This document shows, piece by piece, positions 22,966 to 33,742 of a stretch of DNA of 64,000 nucleotides. A program made the translations under genes and the position numbers. Position 1 is the first letter of the stretch, and each line of letters starts with the position of its first letter. The DNA comes from Lycium barbarum (lineage: Eukaryota; Streptophyta; Magnoliopsida; Solanales; Solanaceae): assembly GCF_019175385.1 (NCBI RefSeq), contig NC_083337.1:166173713-166237712 (forward strand), given 5' to 3'. The notes beneath the pieces were generated by a model. It saw nothing but the letters and a program-made list of their open reading frames with translations. It ran no database searches and had not been told where the DNA came from.

Positions 22966-23448
22966 ATGAAAAGAAGCAGAGATTACAATGGTGAAGTGGA
23001 AGCACAAGCCATGGCTAACTGCTTAATCCTTCTATCATCCAAAGATAAAGATCGTCGTAATTCATTTGAATGCAAGACGTGCAAAAAACGATTCTCATCT
23101 TTTCAAGCACTTGGTGGCCACCGAGCGAGTCATAAATCTCTGAAATCATCGATAGACTCTGGAAAGTTTCTTCATGGCAATAACAACAGCAAATTATTAT
23201 CCCAAAAACGTAAGGTAGTGCATGAATGCTCAATTTGTGGGATGGAGTTTTCTATGGGCCAGGCTTTAGGTGGACATATGAGACGTCACCGTGCCACCAT
23301 GAATGAAATTGAAGGAGTACCAGTTTTCAAGAAGTCGAATAGTAGCAAGAGAATATTATGCGTGGATCTTAATTTAACTCCTGATGAGAATGATGATTTC
23401 CAGTTATGGCCCACCGCACCTGCTCCTGTTTTGCGATGCTTTATCTAA
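22966..23448 (+). CDS. ZAT11-like C2H2 zinc finger transcriptional repressor, copy 2
   Basis: 160 residues, intronless, starting MKRSRDYNGEVEAQ. The frame is open three codons further upstream only from a GTG, so the ATG at 22966 is chosen; it also gives the usual MKR start of the subgroup. Finger 1 has C36, C39, H52 and H56 with QALGGH at 47-52. Finger 2 has C88, C91, H104 and H108 with QALGGH at 99-104. The EAR motif DLNLTP is at 134-139, preceded by SSKRIL, which with the EAR motif strongly resembles ZAT11. Expected role: nuclear DNA-binding repressor in stress or defence signalling. Its partner at 4427 shares both fingers, spacing and the EAR block. Confidence 0.92.
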   Translation: MKRSRDYNGEVEAQAMANCLILLSSKDKDRRNSFECKTCKKRFSSFQALGGHRASHKSLKSSIDSGKFLHGNNNSKLLSQKRKVVHECSICGMEFSMGQALGGHMRRHRATMNEIEGVPVFKKSNSSKRILCVDLNLTPDENDDFQLWPTAPAPVLRCFI

Positions 23449-23469
23449 TTTTCCCTCGACTTCCATTGA

Positions 23470-23715
23470 TATAGATTGGCTTATAAATTGCTTATAAGCT
23501 GTTTTCAGTTTTTTTGAGTGTTTGGCTGGTCAGCTTAAAGTCGTTTTATGCTTAAAATAAGCTCAAAAAAATAATTGGGCTCATTTGACTTAGCTAATCT
23601 AAAGCAGCTTATAAGCTAAAAACAGCTTATAAGCCAAAAAAATAAATTAGACTACCCAACTTATTTTTTTTAACTTATAAGCTGTTTGCAGCTTATAGGC
23701 ATAAGCTCATCGAAA
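23470..23715. mobile_element. hAT-like MITE in the 3' flank of the second zinc finger gene
   Basis: The stretch is built of gcttataagct, aaaacagcttataagc and their inverses, giving a strong foldback from gattggcttataaattgc to gcttataggcataagctc. No exact target duplication was identified. Confidence 0.55.
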
Positions 23716-24285
23716 GAGGCTCATATTGGGCTTTTAGGACTAGAAGATGTTCGATCCTTTTCTTTTTCTTTTTTTATGTCACTATCTTCCATTTTCTTAT
23801 GTAAAACGCCCATTGAGTAGATTAAGTAATTAACAAGGAATTGTAATGACCCATATTATATCGAAATTGATAATTCGAATTACACTTATAAATATAAGAG
23901 TTCATCTTCAAACTATTATAAATACTCACCAAACTAGTACTCAAATCTATCAAGGAAAAAGAAACAAAAAGAGTAAAAGGGAGAAAGGTTTCAGATTAAT
24001 GTAAGCAACTAGGAAAATAAAGAGACAACTTTATAGCATAAACCCTAATAAATTATATTCCTCTATTATATATCGAGACATCTTCTCGGATCTCAAATGT
24101 AATTTGACATCTTTACAAATGGGCCCTCCATCGTGATTAAATTCGTAACAGTCACTTTGCACCTTTAGATGATTAGAAAAAAGATTCATCATCGACATCT
24201 CCTATATATCACAAGAGCCGCAAAACTTAATAAAGTGTTTGTTGGTTGATTTTGTTAAACTCTGTATTTTGTTTATATACCAATA
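23716..24285. other. intergenic, no gene seen
   Basis: AT-rich spacer with no supported feature. Confidence 0.5.
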
Positions 24286-24790
24286 AGTAGGGGTGTTTAT
24301 TTCGTTTTGAGTCGGTTTTTGGTTAAAATCAAAATCAAAATCAAACTAACTTAGTTGATTTTAAAATTATTAAAATCAAATCAAACCAAATGTAATGCAT
24401 ATCCACCGGTTTGATTGTTGTCGGTTTGGTAGTACGATTTTTCGGTTTATAAGAAACATGATGATATTTCTCTCTTTCATTATTCCTACGATTAGGAAAG
24501 ATTTTTCCATTGATCTTTTTTTCAACTTATAAACCGTTATTACCCTTTTATTGTGTGAGCTTTAAATTTCTTGGATTATGGAGAAAATATCTTAAGATCT
24601 ATAAACTTTAATCAAGTGAATAAGTTTTATAAGAATTACAACTTTTTCAGGTAAATCTCATAGTTGTTTCTTTGAATAAATAAGAAATGGGCTTAAGGTG
24701 TAAAGTTCATTAGCCTAATATAGATAAAGAAAATTTTGATGAAAAAGTAAACAAAGTATTTAAAATTATTTATAAAAAATAATATATTCT

Positions 24791-24823
<33 letters not shown>

Positions 24824-25025
24824 ATTATAAAAAATTGTGTATATTATTTAGTCGGTTTGGTTCGATTTTTCCTTCGGTTTGTTTTTAATAAAACCAAACT
24901 AAACCAAGTATCATCGGTTTTTTAAAATTCAAAACCAAACCAAAATGAAACCCAAATAACTATAGGTTTATTTGATCGGTTTGCGGTTTGAATTGGTTTT
25001 TAACCAAACCGTGACCACCATACCT
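24286..25025. repeat. foldback repeat rich in cggtttggtttgatttt, with (AC)n microsatellite
   Basis: The left part contains gagtcggtttttggttaaaatc. The right part contains the inverse theme, aattggtttttaaccaaaccg. Between them lie several cggttt and aaaccaaacc words in both orientations and an (AC)n(AT)n run at 24791-24823. Such ggtttggttcgatttt repeats are common in plant intergenic DNA. Borders are approximate. Confidence 0.55.
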
Positions 25026-26900
25026 ATAAGTTAAGGCGAATCCAGAAGTTAAACAGTATGAGTTTGAGGCCAAATTTTTTATCACAACCCATTTACAATA
25101 TTTAAAATCTATTATCTTTAACACGTGTACAAAATTTAAGCCAAAAGTGTTTTGAGTTCTTATGAATCCATCAACTCTAGCACTGCAGCTGCTACTATAT
25201 TTATTATACTAGCAAAGAATGCTCGTGCTATGCACGGGCCCAACACGATATTGATTATCTAAATTGGGTAATGAACAGCTAGAACATTAAGCTATAGTTA
25301 TGGACCATCATTCAGTAACAATGTTACATAACTGCAGGAATGTCTTTTGAGGACATAACTGGTATGAGCTTGTATTGTGGAATGGACAATTTGATTATTT
25401 ACAAACAGATTTGTTACTCAACAAAAAGCATGTTCAACCTTAAATTTGGGAAATCTGACAGCAGACCATTCGGCAACCAATAATTGCATCAAGAGTTAAG
25501 AATCATGAAATCTTAGTCACTAATAGTTGAAAGAAAGTCATATACTGAATATATTTCACAGGAGGCAAGAGGATGGTAATCCCCTCTCCCTCATCTCCAG
25601 TTCCCCCTTCAGCTTCTGCTAACAAAATAAATGATGAGCCCAAGATATAACAATCCATTCCAAATAGAACATCTTTGAAAGCTAGGAAGTAGCAAAAATA
25701 AATTATTTCACCTAAGCTTCTTTAGAACATGATGATCATTCTGATAGCTGTAAAAGAAAAAAGAAAGCAGACTACACTAAACAAATTTGAAAGGAAAAAT
25801 AAAATATTGCAATTACTTAAATGTTTGTGTGAAGATTGTTGAGTAAAACAAACAACAGTTTAAGAAGACATAGGAGTATAAGGGATTCAATAAATAGAGG
25901 TCGGTCGGTTAACAAATAAGTTGCAACATATAATCAGCTGTAAAATCAGAGAATTGTCTCAAAAATACAGGAGAAGAATGAAATGGTTAACATCTGAAAA
26001 ATCCGACACAACTTTCTTTCAAATTTTCATAAAGGATAGGAGTAGGAAACTTAAAAAGACTTGCGGGAAGGAGGTAGTGATATAGTACTATTTTTCTAAA
26101 AAGAGGGATTTCTTTCGAGTAGAAAAAGATCCCACAACAGGTGCTTTTTGCAATTGGAAAATATAAAATAGAGGAAAAAGAAGACAATTAACTAGGAGAA
26201 TAAATGGGAAACAGAAGCGATAGAGGATATAATGTTTAGAAATCGAGAATCAACAGTACATATTTTCGTTCCTTCTCTCCATTTTCAATCGCATTGGTGA
26301 ATACATGTATTTGGGGCTAGAGCTAGGCAGATATGAATTTATCATTGGAAAAATGTAGTCATAGTCTAGAGATGCCTTTTATTGCCTTTTGTTTCTTAGT
26401 TTTAGTTCTTCTATTGGTTACATTCTCCAAATATAGCATCATTAGATGGAGAACTAGTATGGACTCTGAAGCTATAAAAAACATACAATTTCTCTGTTCA
26501 AGTTGCCGAGAGTAAAAACAAAAGCCAACAATATGAGTAATGAATAGGTTTCAACATCGATGCTCTCCCTTCTCCCTTACCTAGAAGTAAGATTCGATTT
26601 TTTTTACTATGTACTCGTCTTTTCCGTCTTAATGGCTAATAAGACCTAATGAACTTTGTCTAGCTATTATTATGCTAAAAACTGGAGGAGAACCACTTTC
26701 TAGTCATGCTCAGTTTCTCATTGCCGACTGATCTACACAAAATGAAGCAAGTAGTTTATGTTTCTATCACATAGAAGTCATATGAGAAGAAGAAAACAGC
26801 ACAAAATAACAACACATTCATCAAAGAAGCATGAGTATTGATTAATTCAAGCGAACCTCTCATCCAACAGCGAGATTAAGTTGCAGACTGTATCAATTGT

Positions 26901-27086
26901 GTGATTGAGAGAGTCAATTGTCCAGTAATACATCTTTCCACAGATGTTGCAGAAAGTGAAACTGGTTTTCTTCAGTCACTTGTATTAAATGGGAAGACTG
27001 TAGCCTTTGTTAAAAGGCCTGCTCGAAAGTCAGCTAAAACATGGAATGCTTTATCGTACAGACATGGACTTGAGGGAGATCCACAT
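26901..27086 (+). pseudogene. exon fragment of an O-fucosyltransferase-family protein
   Basis: The frame reads STDVAESETGFLQSL, then NGKTVAFVKRPARKSAKTWNAL and YRHGLEGDPH, and ends at a good donor (gtgagt at 27087). This wording resembles the conserved C-terminal region of plant O-fucosyltransferase-like proteins (AESETG...VKRP...YRHG..DDP). No neighbouring exon was found before or after, so it is an isolated piece, plausibly carried by the surrounding Helitron-like element. Identification is from memory of the family. Confidence 0.5.
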
Positions 27087-27539
27087 GTGAGTTATTAAAA
27101 GTTTAAACCTTATTCATTTAGTGCATTTTCATATACAGAATTTTAAAATAGTCGGTTTACGTGGCACTGGACAATACAGTTCGTGACTTTGGTGATGGAA
27201 CTTCTACGATCTATCATTCTGGATTCGGCCTCTGCTTTCTAATAATAATCTACCAAATGAGCATATTTTCAGTTCTTCAAGCCCAAAGTTGATTATATAC
27301 ATAGAACACTAATCAAATTACCTCTTCTCATGCAAAAAAAAAAAAAAAAAAATCTGAAAATATTATTTTTTGTCACGACTACCTCGGTCTCAACTGTCGT
27401 CCATAACTTGAATTTTGCATGTCCTATCAGGTGTAGCTGGTGTTATTTGATTGATGAGTGATCTGCTGTTATGCCATTAACTGTAAACCTTTATTCAAAA
27501 GCAAAAGAGGTGTGCAGTACGCATCTCAAAATGTTGATC

Positions 27540-28260
27540 TCTATTTCATTCCAAGATTGTATGCTCAGTCATTCTCCGGTCACTAAGTGTGCCTGTTTTC
27601 TGCATTCCATGATTATCAAATGCCACTATTTTCCCAATTCCAACGATTTACTCCGACCATCAGTTATTATTTCTAACTACCATTGTTGCAACCAATAGTT
27701 CCTCTTTAGCTTCAGTTCCTACTGTTGAGCTGACCCATAATAATGATTCATGTATATCCCACACTTGCATTTCCAATTCCCTTAAAATTTCAGCCAAAAT
27801 GGGCAATCTTGTGCGTGCAACATGTTCGATGAAATGAGTGTTACAAATATTGTAACTTGGAACACGTTGATATGTGGTTTAAGGTACTCTAATGAGCGTT
27901 TTAAGACAAATCATCATCTGGGGTTTTGTTATTTAAAGAAAATGTTGATGGAATTGGTGTACCTTGATTGTATTACTTTCGGTGGATTGCTTCATCTATG
28001 TGTGGAGCTAAATGATGGTGGTTGGCTAAGGAGTTGCACCGTGCAATTTTGAAGCTTGGATATGATCAAAGTTGCTTTCTTGGTGCAACTCTTGTTGATT
28101 TGTATGGAAAGTTTGGGTTGGTTGGAGAGGCTAGGTTTGTTCTTGATGGGGTTTTGGCGCGTGATTTGGTGTTATCGAATGTTAAGGTTTCTTTCTATGT
28201 ATCAAATGGTTTGGGTGATGTTAGAAAGGAAGAGGATGAAGGAATTCAATTACTAATTTA
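27540..28260 (+). pseudogene. pentatricopeptide repeat (PPR) protein fragment
   Basis: Three frames must be combined. ISAKMGNLVRA lies upstream of a shift near 27821. FDEMSVTNIVTWNTLICGL, then LDCITFGGLLHLCVELNDG, come next. After a further shift near 28020 follows AKELHRAILKLGYD, LVDLYGKFGLVGEAR and VLARDLVL. FDEM.xxNxVTWNTLI and LVDLYxKxGxxxxA are hallmark PPR-repeat phrases of the E/PLS type. Two frameshifts and the missing N- and C-terminal parts make it non-functional. It lies inside the Helitron-like segment. Confidence 0.75.
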
Positions 28261-28439
28261 CCCCGAAAAAGAAAATTACCACTCAAATAAACTGGTATTG
28301 GTCATGAGTATAATAGACAAATAACCATGTGGTCATTTAATGAAATCATTCAAGTACACAGTACACGTCACATTGCATTTAGTACAACAAAACAGTGCTG
28401 TGTTCGTCCACCCCACTCCCCTTTCTATATAATAAAATA

Positions 28440-30527
28440 CTAGCAACGAATGCCCGTGCAGACCTGATTGATTTAATTTTCTAGTTTACCTACCGTCTTC
28501 CGTCAGTAAAGTGTTGTAAACAATTTTTAATAACATTCTAATTATCGGTGCATTATATCAACATATAGAAAAGGTGTTTGATGTACCATTAGTTTAGTTA
28601 TAGTTACACTAAGTGGAGTACAAAAACTAAGTTTTAAGAAATTCAAATGTCTTTGTAGACCGAAATCAAGATGGAGACTTAGAGCCTATTTGGATTGGCT
28701 TATTTTAGGTGTTTTTAAGTCAAAATAACTTTTAAGTATTTATATAGTTTTGAGTAAGATAAAAAAGTGTTTTTAAATCAAATAACAAAAATAAGTCAAA
28801 AGTCATAAGTTAGGAATTCTAACTTATTGCCCATGCTTATGAGTCATAAGTTATAAGTCAATTCAAACGGGTTCTTACTTTCTTTTAGCACCTGGCTAAC
28901 AGAAGAGCCAAAGTCATATGAATTTATAGAATAGGTATAAGAAAATCTGATTACTTCTGTGTGAGTTAGTCGTAACGTGGCGAATGTAAATGGAGGATGA
29001 ATTGACAAAACTAAATCCCTAAAATAACATGGCAATTCTCATTCTCAAATCTTCAAACGTCCTTTTGAAAAACTCTATATATATCATTTTTAAGCAATGT
29101 CGGCTGGACCTGTGCAAAAGAAAAGTTTCTAAAACCTGCAAGCTTGATTAATCGTAAGCTTCTCTGATAGGCTATGCAATTACTTTTCTATTCTTTTATT
29201 ACATAAAAGTCACCCAACTTTAAAGTTTATTACACAAAAAATATTTTTCTATTTTTTTAATTACATAAAAGTTATCCAAATATCTTTGTAGACTGAAATC
29301 AAGATGGAGACTTAGAGCCTATTTGGATAGACTTATTTTAGGTATTTTTAAGTCAAAATAACTTTGAAGCATTTATGTAGTTTTGAGTAAGATAAAAAAG
29401 TGTTTTTAAGTCAAATAACAAAAATAAACCAAAAGTTATAAGTTAGGAATTCTAACTTATTGCTCATGCTTATGAGTCATAATTTATAAACCAATCCAAA
29501 CGGGTTCTTACTTTCTTTCTAGCACCCGGCTAACAGAAGAGCCAAAGTCACATGAATTTATAGGATAGGTATAAGAAAATCTGATTACTTATGTGTAAGT
29601 TAGTCGTATAGCGGCGAACGTAGATGGAGGATGAATTGACAAAAATAAATCCCTAAAATAACATGGAAATTCTCCTTCTCAAATCTTCAAACGTCCTTTT
29701 GAAAAACCCTATATATATATATCATTTTTCAGCAAAGCAGGCTGGACCCGTGCAAAAGAAAAGTTTCTAAAAACTGCAAGCTTGATTTAATCGTAAGCTT
29801 CTCTGATAGGCGATGCAATTACTTTTCTATTTCATGCAAATTTTATATTCTGTCTGAAAATATGACATATACTCTAAAATAGCTAGTTTATTTTCAGAGA
29901 TGTTCCCCTAAATTTATCTTCGTAGCACTGGCCTCCCTTATGATTTTATCTCCTTATTTTGATTTCTTTGTAGCAATTTGAAGCCATGGATCATATCAAG
30001 CTCGTAGATTTTATATTATAATTTTCATTCAATTCTTGGTCTCCCTTGTAGTTTACAAAATTGTGATTATCTCTTTATTTTGAAGTGAAATGTACTTTTA
30101 GTTAACTTAAGTCTAAATGGGATGACTTTTGTGATAAAAAATGGAATATAACTTTTACGTGGTAAACTTTAAAGTTTGATAAATTTTATGCGATAAAAAA
30201 TTAAAAAAGTGATTATGTATGATAAATTATAAAATTGCATGACTGTAATTTTTGCCTAAAACTGAATGACAACGGATGAAATTTATCAAAAACGTGTGGG
30301 AAAAGACTGAATGATATGGCTGACGGAAAAAAAAAATAGTGGGGAACAGAGGAAAAAATGTTGCTATGCCAAGTTTCTAACAATATTACGTGTCAATTGG
30401 ATAAAAGAATGACGGTATAAATATAGTAGAAAGTAATAAGGAATTTTCTGGTACACTTTACCCTGCTTTTTGCACAACTATTTTGAGCGGTGTTCGTACA
30501 CCCCACTGTCGTTTCTATAATATAGGA
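28440..30527 (-). mobile_element. second Helitron-like segment, degraded 3' hairpin
   Basis: CTAG at 28440-28443 is followed on the plus strand by caacgaatgcccgtgc, matching the 25209 terminus, but the other half of the hairpin is gone. The right edge near 30527 reads on the minus strand as TCCTATATTATAGAAA, then agtggggtgtacgaacac, similar to the edge near 28430. The interval contains no coding sequence. Confidence 0.4.
28650..29850. repeat. 633-bp direct tandem duplication
   Basis: gaaatcaagatggagacttagagcctatttggat at 28662 recurs at 29295. The homology runs through gcacccggctaacagaagagcc, ggatgaattgacaaaa and caagcttgattaatcgtaagcttctctgataggc in both copies. Each copy contains a foldback MITE at about 28681-28876 and 29314-29508, with ends gagcctatttggat / caaacgggttct of hAT-MITE type. 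The two copies have diverged by scattered substitutions. Confidence 0.85.
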
Positions 30528-31971
30528 ATAAAAAATAAAATAAAATAAAAAAGATAATAGAAGTTATGAAAGTTTTTGTGTATTACTTATATTTTATGTC
30601 ACACAAAACGTTAAGAAAAGGTATATTGGCATAGATAAAAATTTCTAAAGACAATAAAGCTTTTAAAGTAAAGATTATCGGCATAACAATTTTTCTTGAC
30701 TATTCATCATATAATATTTCTAATTTTCAACATTATTATTGACCTCATAAATAATGTTGCTTTATAACTCTTGCATAGCCAGCACTGTTTAAGCCAAATA
30801 ATCCTAACTCTATGAAATAGTGGTAGGCTCCGGTCTATGGGATCATCATTCATTGACGTCACCATGACCCGAAAAGCCCAAATCTAAAGACCAAAAGCCA
30901 CGTGAACGGCTACGATTAATCAGACCAAATAAACGTGTACGGAGATTAAGGCGATAATTGTATAATCTGATAATGCAGGGTTCATTAACAATTATGTGGT
31001 CTCCCCAGAGAGCCGATCGTCTGCTCCTCAGTCACCATAACAATCGCTCTACCTATTCCCCCAAAAAAAAAGCATCTCTCCTTTAAAACTGACAGTCGCC
31101 TCCGATGATGACACGTGTTATTCGCCTATGATAGCGTCCATCTACAGACGTACGATCCTCTCTTTCCTATTTTGTAATTGACAATTTAGGGCTTGTAAAT
31201 TAACTCAGTTTTTTTATTCACTCGCTTCAAATAATAGAGTGGTAAAACAAAGTTGTAATTTTTGAGATGATGAATTTGAAGTGTAGGTAATTGATTTATG
31301 AGCATTTGGCTGTCAGATTAGTTGAAGTAAAAGCTGCAAGATGGTAAGTGTTTGTGTTTATTAGAAGCTCCATAACTTGAGTGTTTGGTACCTTTATTTG
31401 ATACTCCTTTTATTTCGTTGTTGTGAGTTATGCTATTTTATCGGAATTTGTAGTGATATCTAGTCTAGGTAGAAAGAAAAAGCTGTTAGTTTCTCATTGT
31501 TACTTGTATTGAGTTGGACCTTTGTTTTTTTTTTTTTTTTCATTGACGCTTCCAATTCGCTGCTCTACTCGATATTTTAGCTTTGAAACTTTTAATTTGC
31601 AAAAATGCACTACAGCTTTGAACTTTTGGGGTACTTACTAAAAGAAAATTGTACTCTCTTTGACAAAAATAATGGCTGGTTTTGTGGTGCCAGGGTTAAC
31701 ATTTCTGATTTTTTGATAAATTCAGTTAACAATGTAATTCTTATGAAATAAAGTTTACATATTTACTATGAAGATAGTAGTCTAAGGGTATTTTTTTTTG
31801 ACATTGGATAGTAAGAGTGTCATCTTTTTTGAGATGGAAGGAGTATTAATTTTCTTATTTCAGAAGTCCAATAAGTGGATCGATCCAAATTCTGTCTCAA
31901 TGACGGGGATTAGTTGTTGCTTTAATTTTCCACTTCAATATTTAACTTTAGTTTTTCCATTTTCGGTATAG
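30528..31971 (+). promoter_or_regulatory. upstream region and probable 5' leader of the TDBD gene
   Basis: No other gene is seen. A leader exon may end at gcaagatg|gtaagtg (donor at 31344) and another at about 31863-31910 after tttcag. The region near 31110 has gacacgtgtt, a G-box core. How the leader exons join to the main exon at 31972 was not settled, because no simple junction keeps the frame. Confidence 0.4.
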
Positions 31972-33742
31972 CTCTAGTCCATTTCTTAAAGCTGAAAATA
32001 TAAGCAGGGATCAATATCAAAGCCTGTCTCACAATTCACGGACCCTGCCTACCATTCCTGTTTCTGGTTATAGATTATTATGTGATAAATCGACTTTATC
32101 TAGTTCATTCATATCAGATCTTTTCCAGTCTTTCCATGACAAGGACTTTTGGATACCGAAATGTGGTGGACATCTATCTGATGGAGAAGCAGTTTTTGAT
32201 AGCTCATCAAGAATCGAAGCGAAACGTGCTCACCAATTGTTCTCCGGTGCTGCTGAACCAGAGTTATTCCCTAACAAAAAACAAGCTGTCCACACTTCAC
32301 TCAGCAAATCAACTTCGGGAATCTCAATGACAGATTCTTCATGTTGGGAGACTTCTGGTCTTCAATCAGGGGCGAACCAATTAATTGATAGTCTGTTTGG
32401 AGTTGATACCACTAGGCCAGTCGACTTGACCGAGAGAAGCATGTCTCCTTGTAACACAAGAAATTCCACCATAAGGAAAAAGGTGATCAACGACCAAGTT
32501 GGAGATGATCCATTAGTTGGTTTATCAATGTCTTACACTATTGAAGAACCACAGATATGCATAAGCGACAGTAGAATGAGAAAAGCTAATATTCATCAGG
32601 TGGGGGATACAGAAAATGCTTTTCGTTCACCTATTGAAAACAACATGAATATGTCTATCAGTCAGGTGCACAATAGGGCAAGTGAAACATCCTTCTTATC
32701 CATGGGTCAGGCATATGGAAAGGACGGTGAAAGTCAGGCTTATAATCACGGGGCTATAAGTACTAGATCCATCGGATCCAATGCTGACTCCTATACCAGA
32801 GGGGATTCCGACACAATATTTGGATTTGAATTGGTGTCTGATGTTGATGCTCTGGCTAGGCCAATTAGCAGTTACGATTATTTGCATTATCAATCTTCAG
32901 GGCACACATCAGAAACACATGGTGACAAGCAGTTGGACGAATCAATTGCTAATGCAGCTGATATATCCTCTCAGTCTTCAAAACCTAGGACTGATTCCAT
33001 GCCGAAAAACAAATCAGAGTCTAAACATGCACATAAAGGTGCTCCTAACAGCTTTCCTTCGAATGTTAGAAGTTTGTTAACAACAGGAATTCTTGACGGG
33101 GTACCTGTAAAATACGTTTTGTCCCGGCAGGTACATTTCTCTCTGTTCAAATGTCATTAATTTTGCTCTCAGCGCCTTACCTGCAGTCTTCCTGTGTGTT
33201 ATAACTTATAAGGAGCTTCGTGGTATTATAAAAGGCACTGGCTACCTATGCAGCTGTCAGCCATGTAACTATTCAAAGGCAAGTGATTCATTTAGCTTTT
33301 TCATTTACGTAATTATATATATTTTTCTCTGTGTCATAATTTTGCCAGTATATACGCATTTGAAGGTGCTTAATGCTTATGAATTTGAGCGTCATGCTGG
33401 TTGCAAGACGAAGCACCCAAACAATCACATATACTTTGAGAGTGGAAAAACTGTCTACCAGATAGCTCAGGAGCTAAGGAGCACGCCACAAAGTTTGTTG
33501 TTCGATACAATTCAAAACGTGACTGGTTCCCCCATCAACCAAAAAGCTTTCCAGATTTGGAAAGGTAGTCATCCAAATTAATGTCCTAATTAATTGGATC
33601 TCTGTGTGTGTGTGTGTGTATGAACTATTTGCGACATATGATTCATAATTTCATACTGAACTAATTCTCATGATCAGAATCATTTCAAGCTGCAACTCGG
33701 GAGCTTCAGCGAATATATGGGAAGGAAGAATTGAATCTGTAA
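31972..33742 (+). CDS. plant protein with a C-terminal TPL/Tify-binding (TDBD-like) domain
   Basis: Exons are 31972-33130, 33213-33278, 33366-33564 and 33678-33742. All junctions keep frame and the last ends at taa 33740-33742. The long first exon encodes a Ser/Asn-rich region with DKDFWIPKCGG, SSSRIEAKRAHQLF and PELFPNKKQA, then SIEEP-like patches. The end, FPSNVRSLLTTGILDGVPVK, then ELRGIIKGTGYLCSCQPC, FERHAGCKTKHPNNHIYF and SPINQKAFQIWK, is the conserved C-terminal block of an uncharacterised plant family carrying a TDBD-like domain (PF16135 type), associated with jasmonate co-repressor partners. Intron 2 uses a GC donor (caaag|gcaagt). Family members often start at MSFQNKxFW; here that position reads SFHDKDFW without Met, so the true start lies upstream and is unresolved. 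Confidence 0.8.

Larger units (their letters stand above)
25209..28430 (-). mobile_element. Helitron-like element with captured gene fragments
   Basis: On the minus strand the 3' end is at 25209. A hairpin (gcccgtgc / gcacgagc, loop ata, 25221-25239) is followed by about nine bases and then CTAG, with T outside. The proposed 5' end near 28430 reads tatatagaaaggggagtggggtggacgaacac on the minus strand and resembles the end at 30527 (tatagaaacgacagtggggtgtacgaacac). Inside are fragments of two unrelated host genes. No Rep/helicase is present, so it would be nonautonomous. The pairing of ends is inferred and the 5' TC is not exact. Confidence 0.5.

Noticed and set aside
24791..24823. Possible short regularly spaced repeat array
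   Set aside because: It is a simple (AC)n(AT)n microsatellite; no CRISPR-like spacing exists and none is expected in a plant genome.
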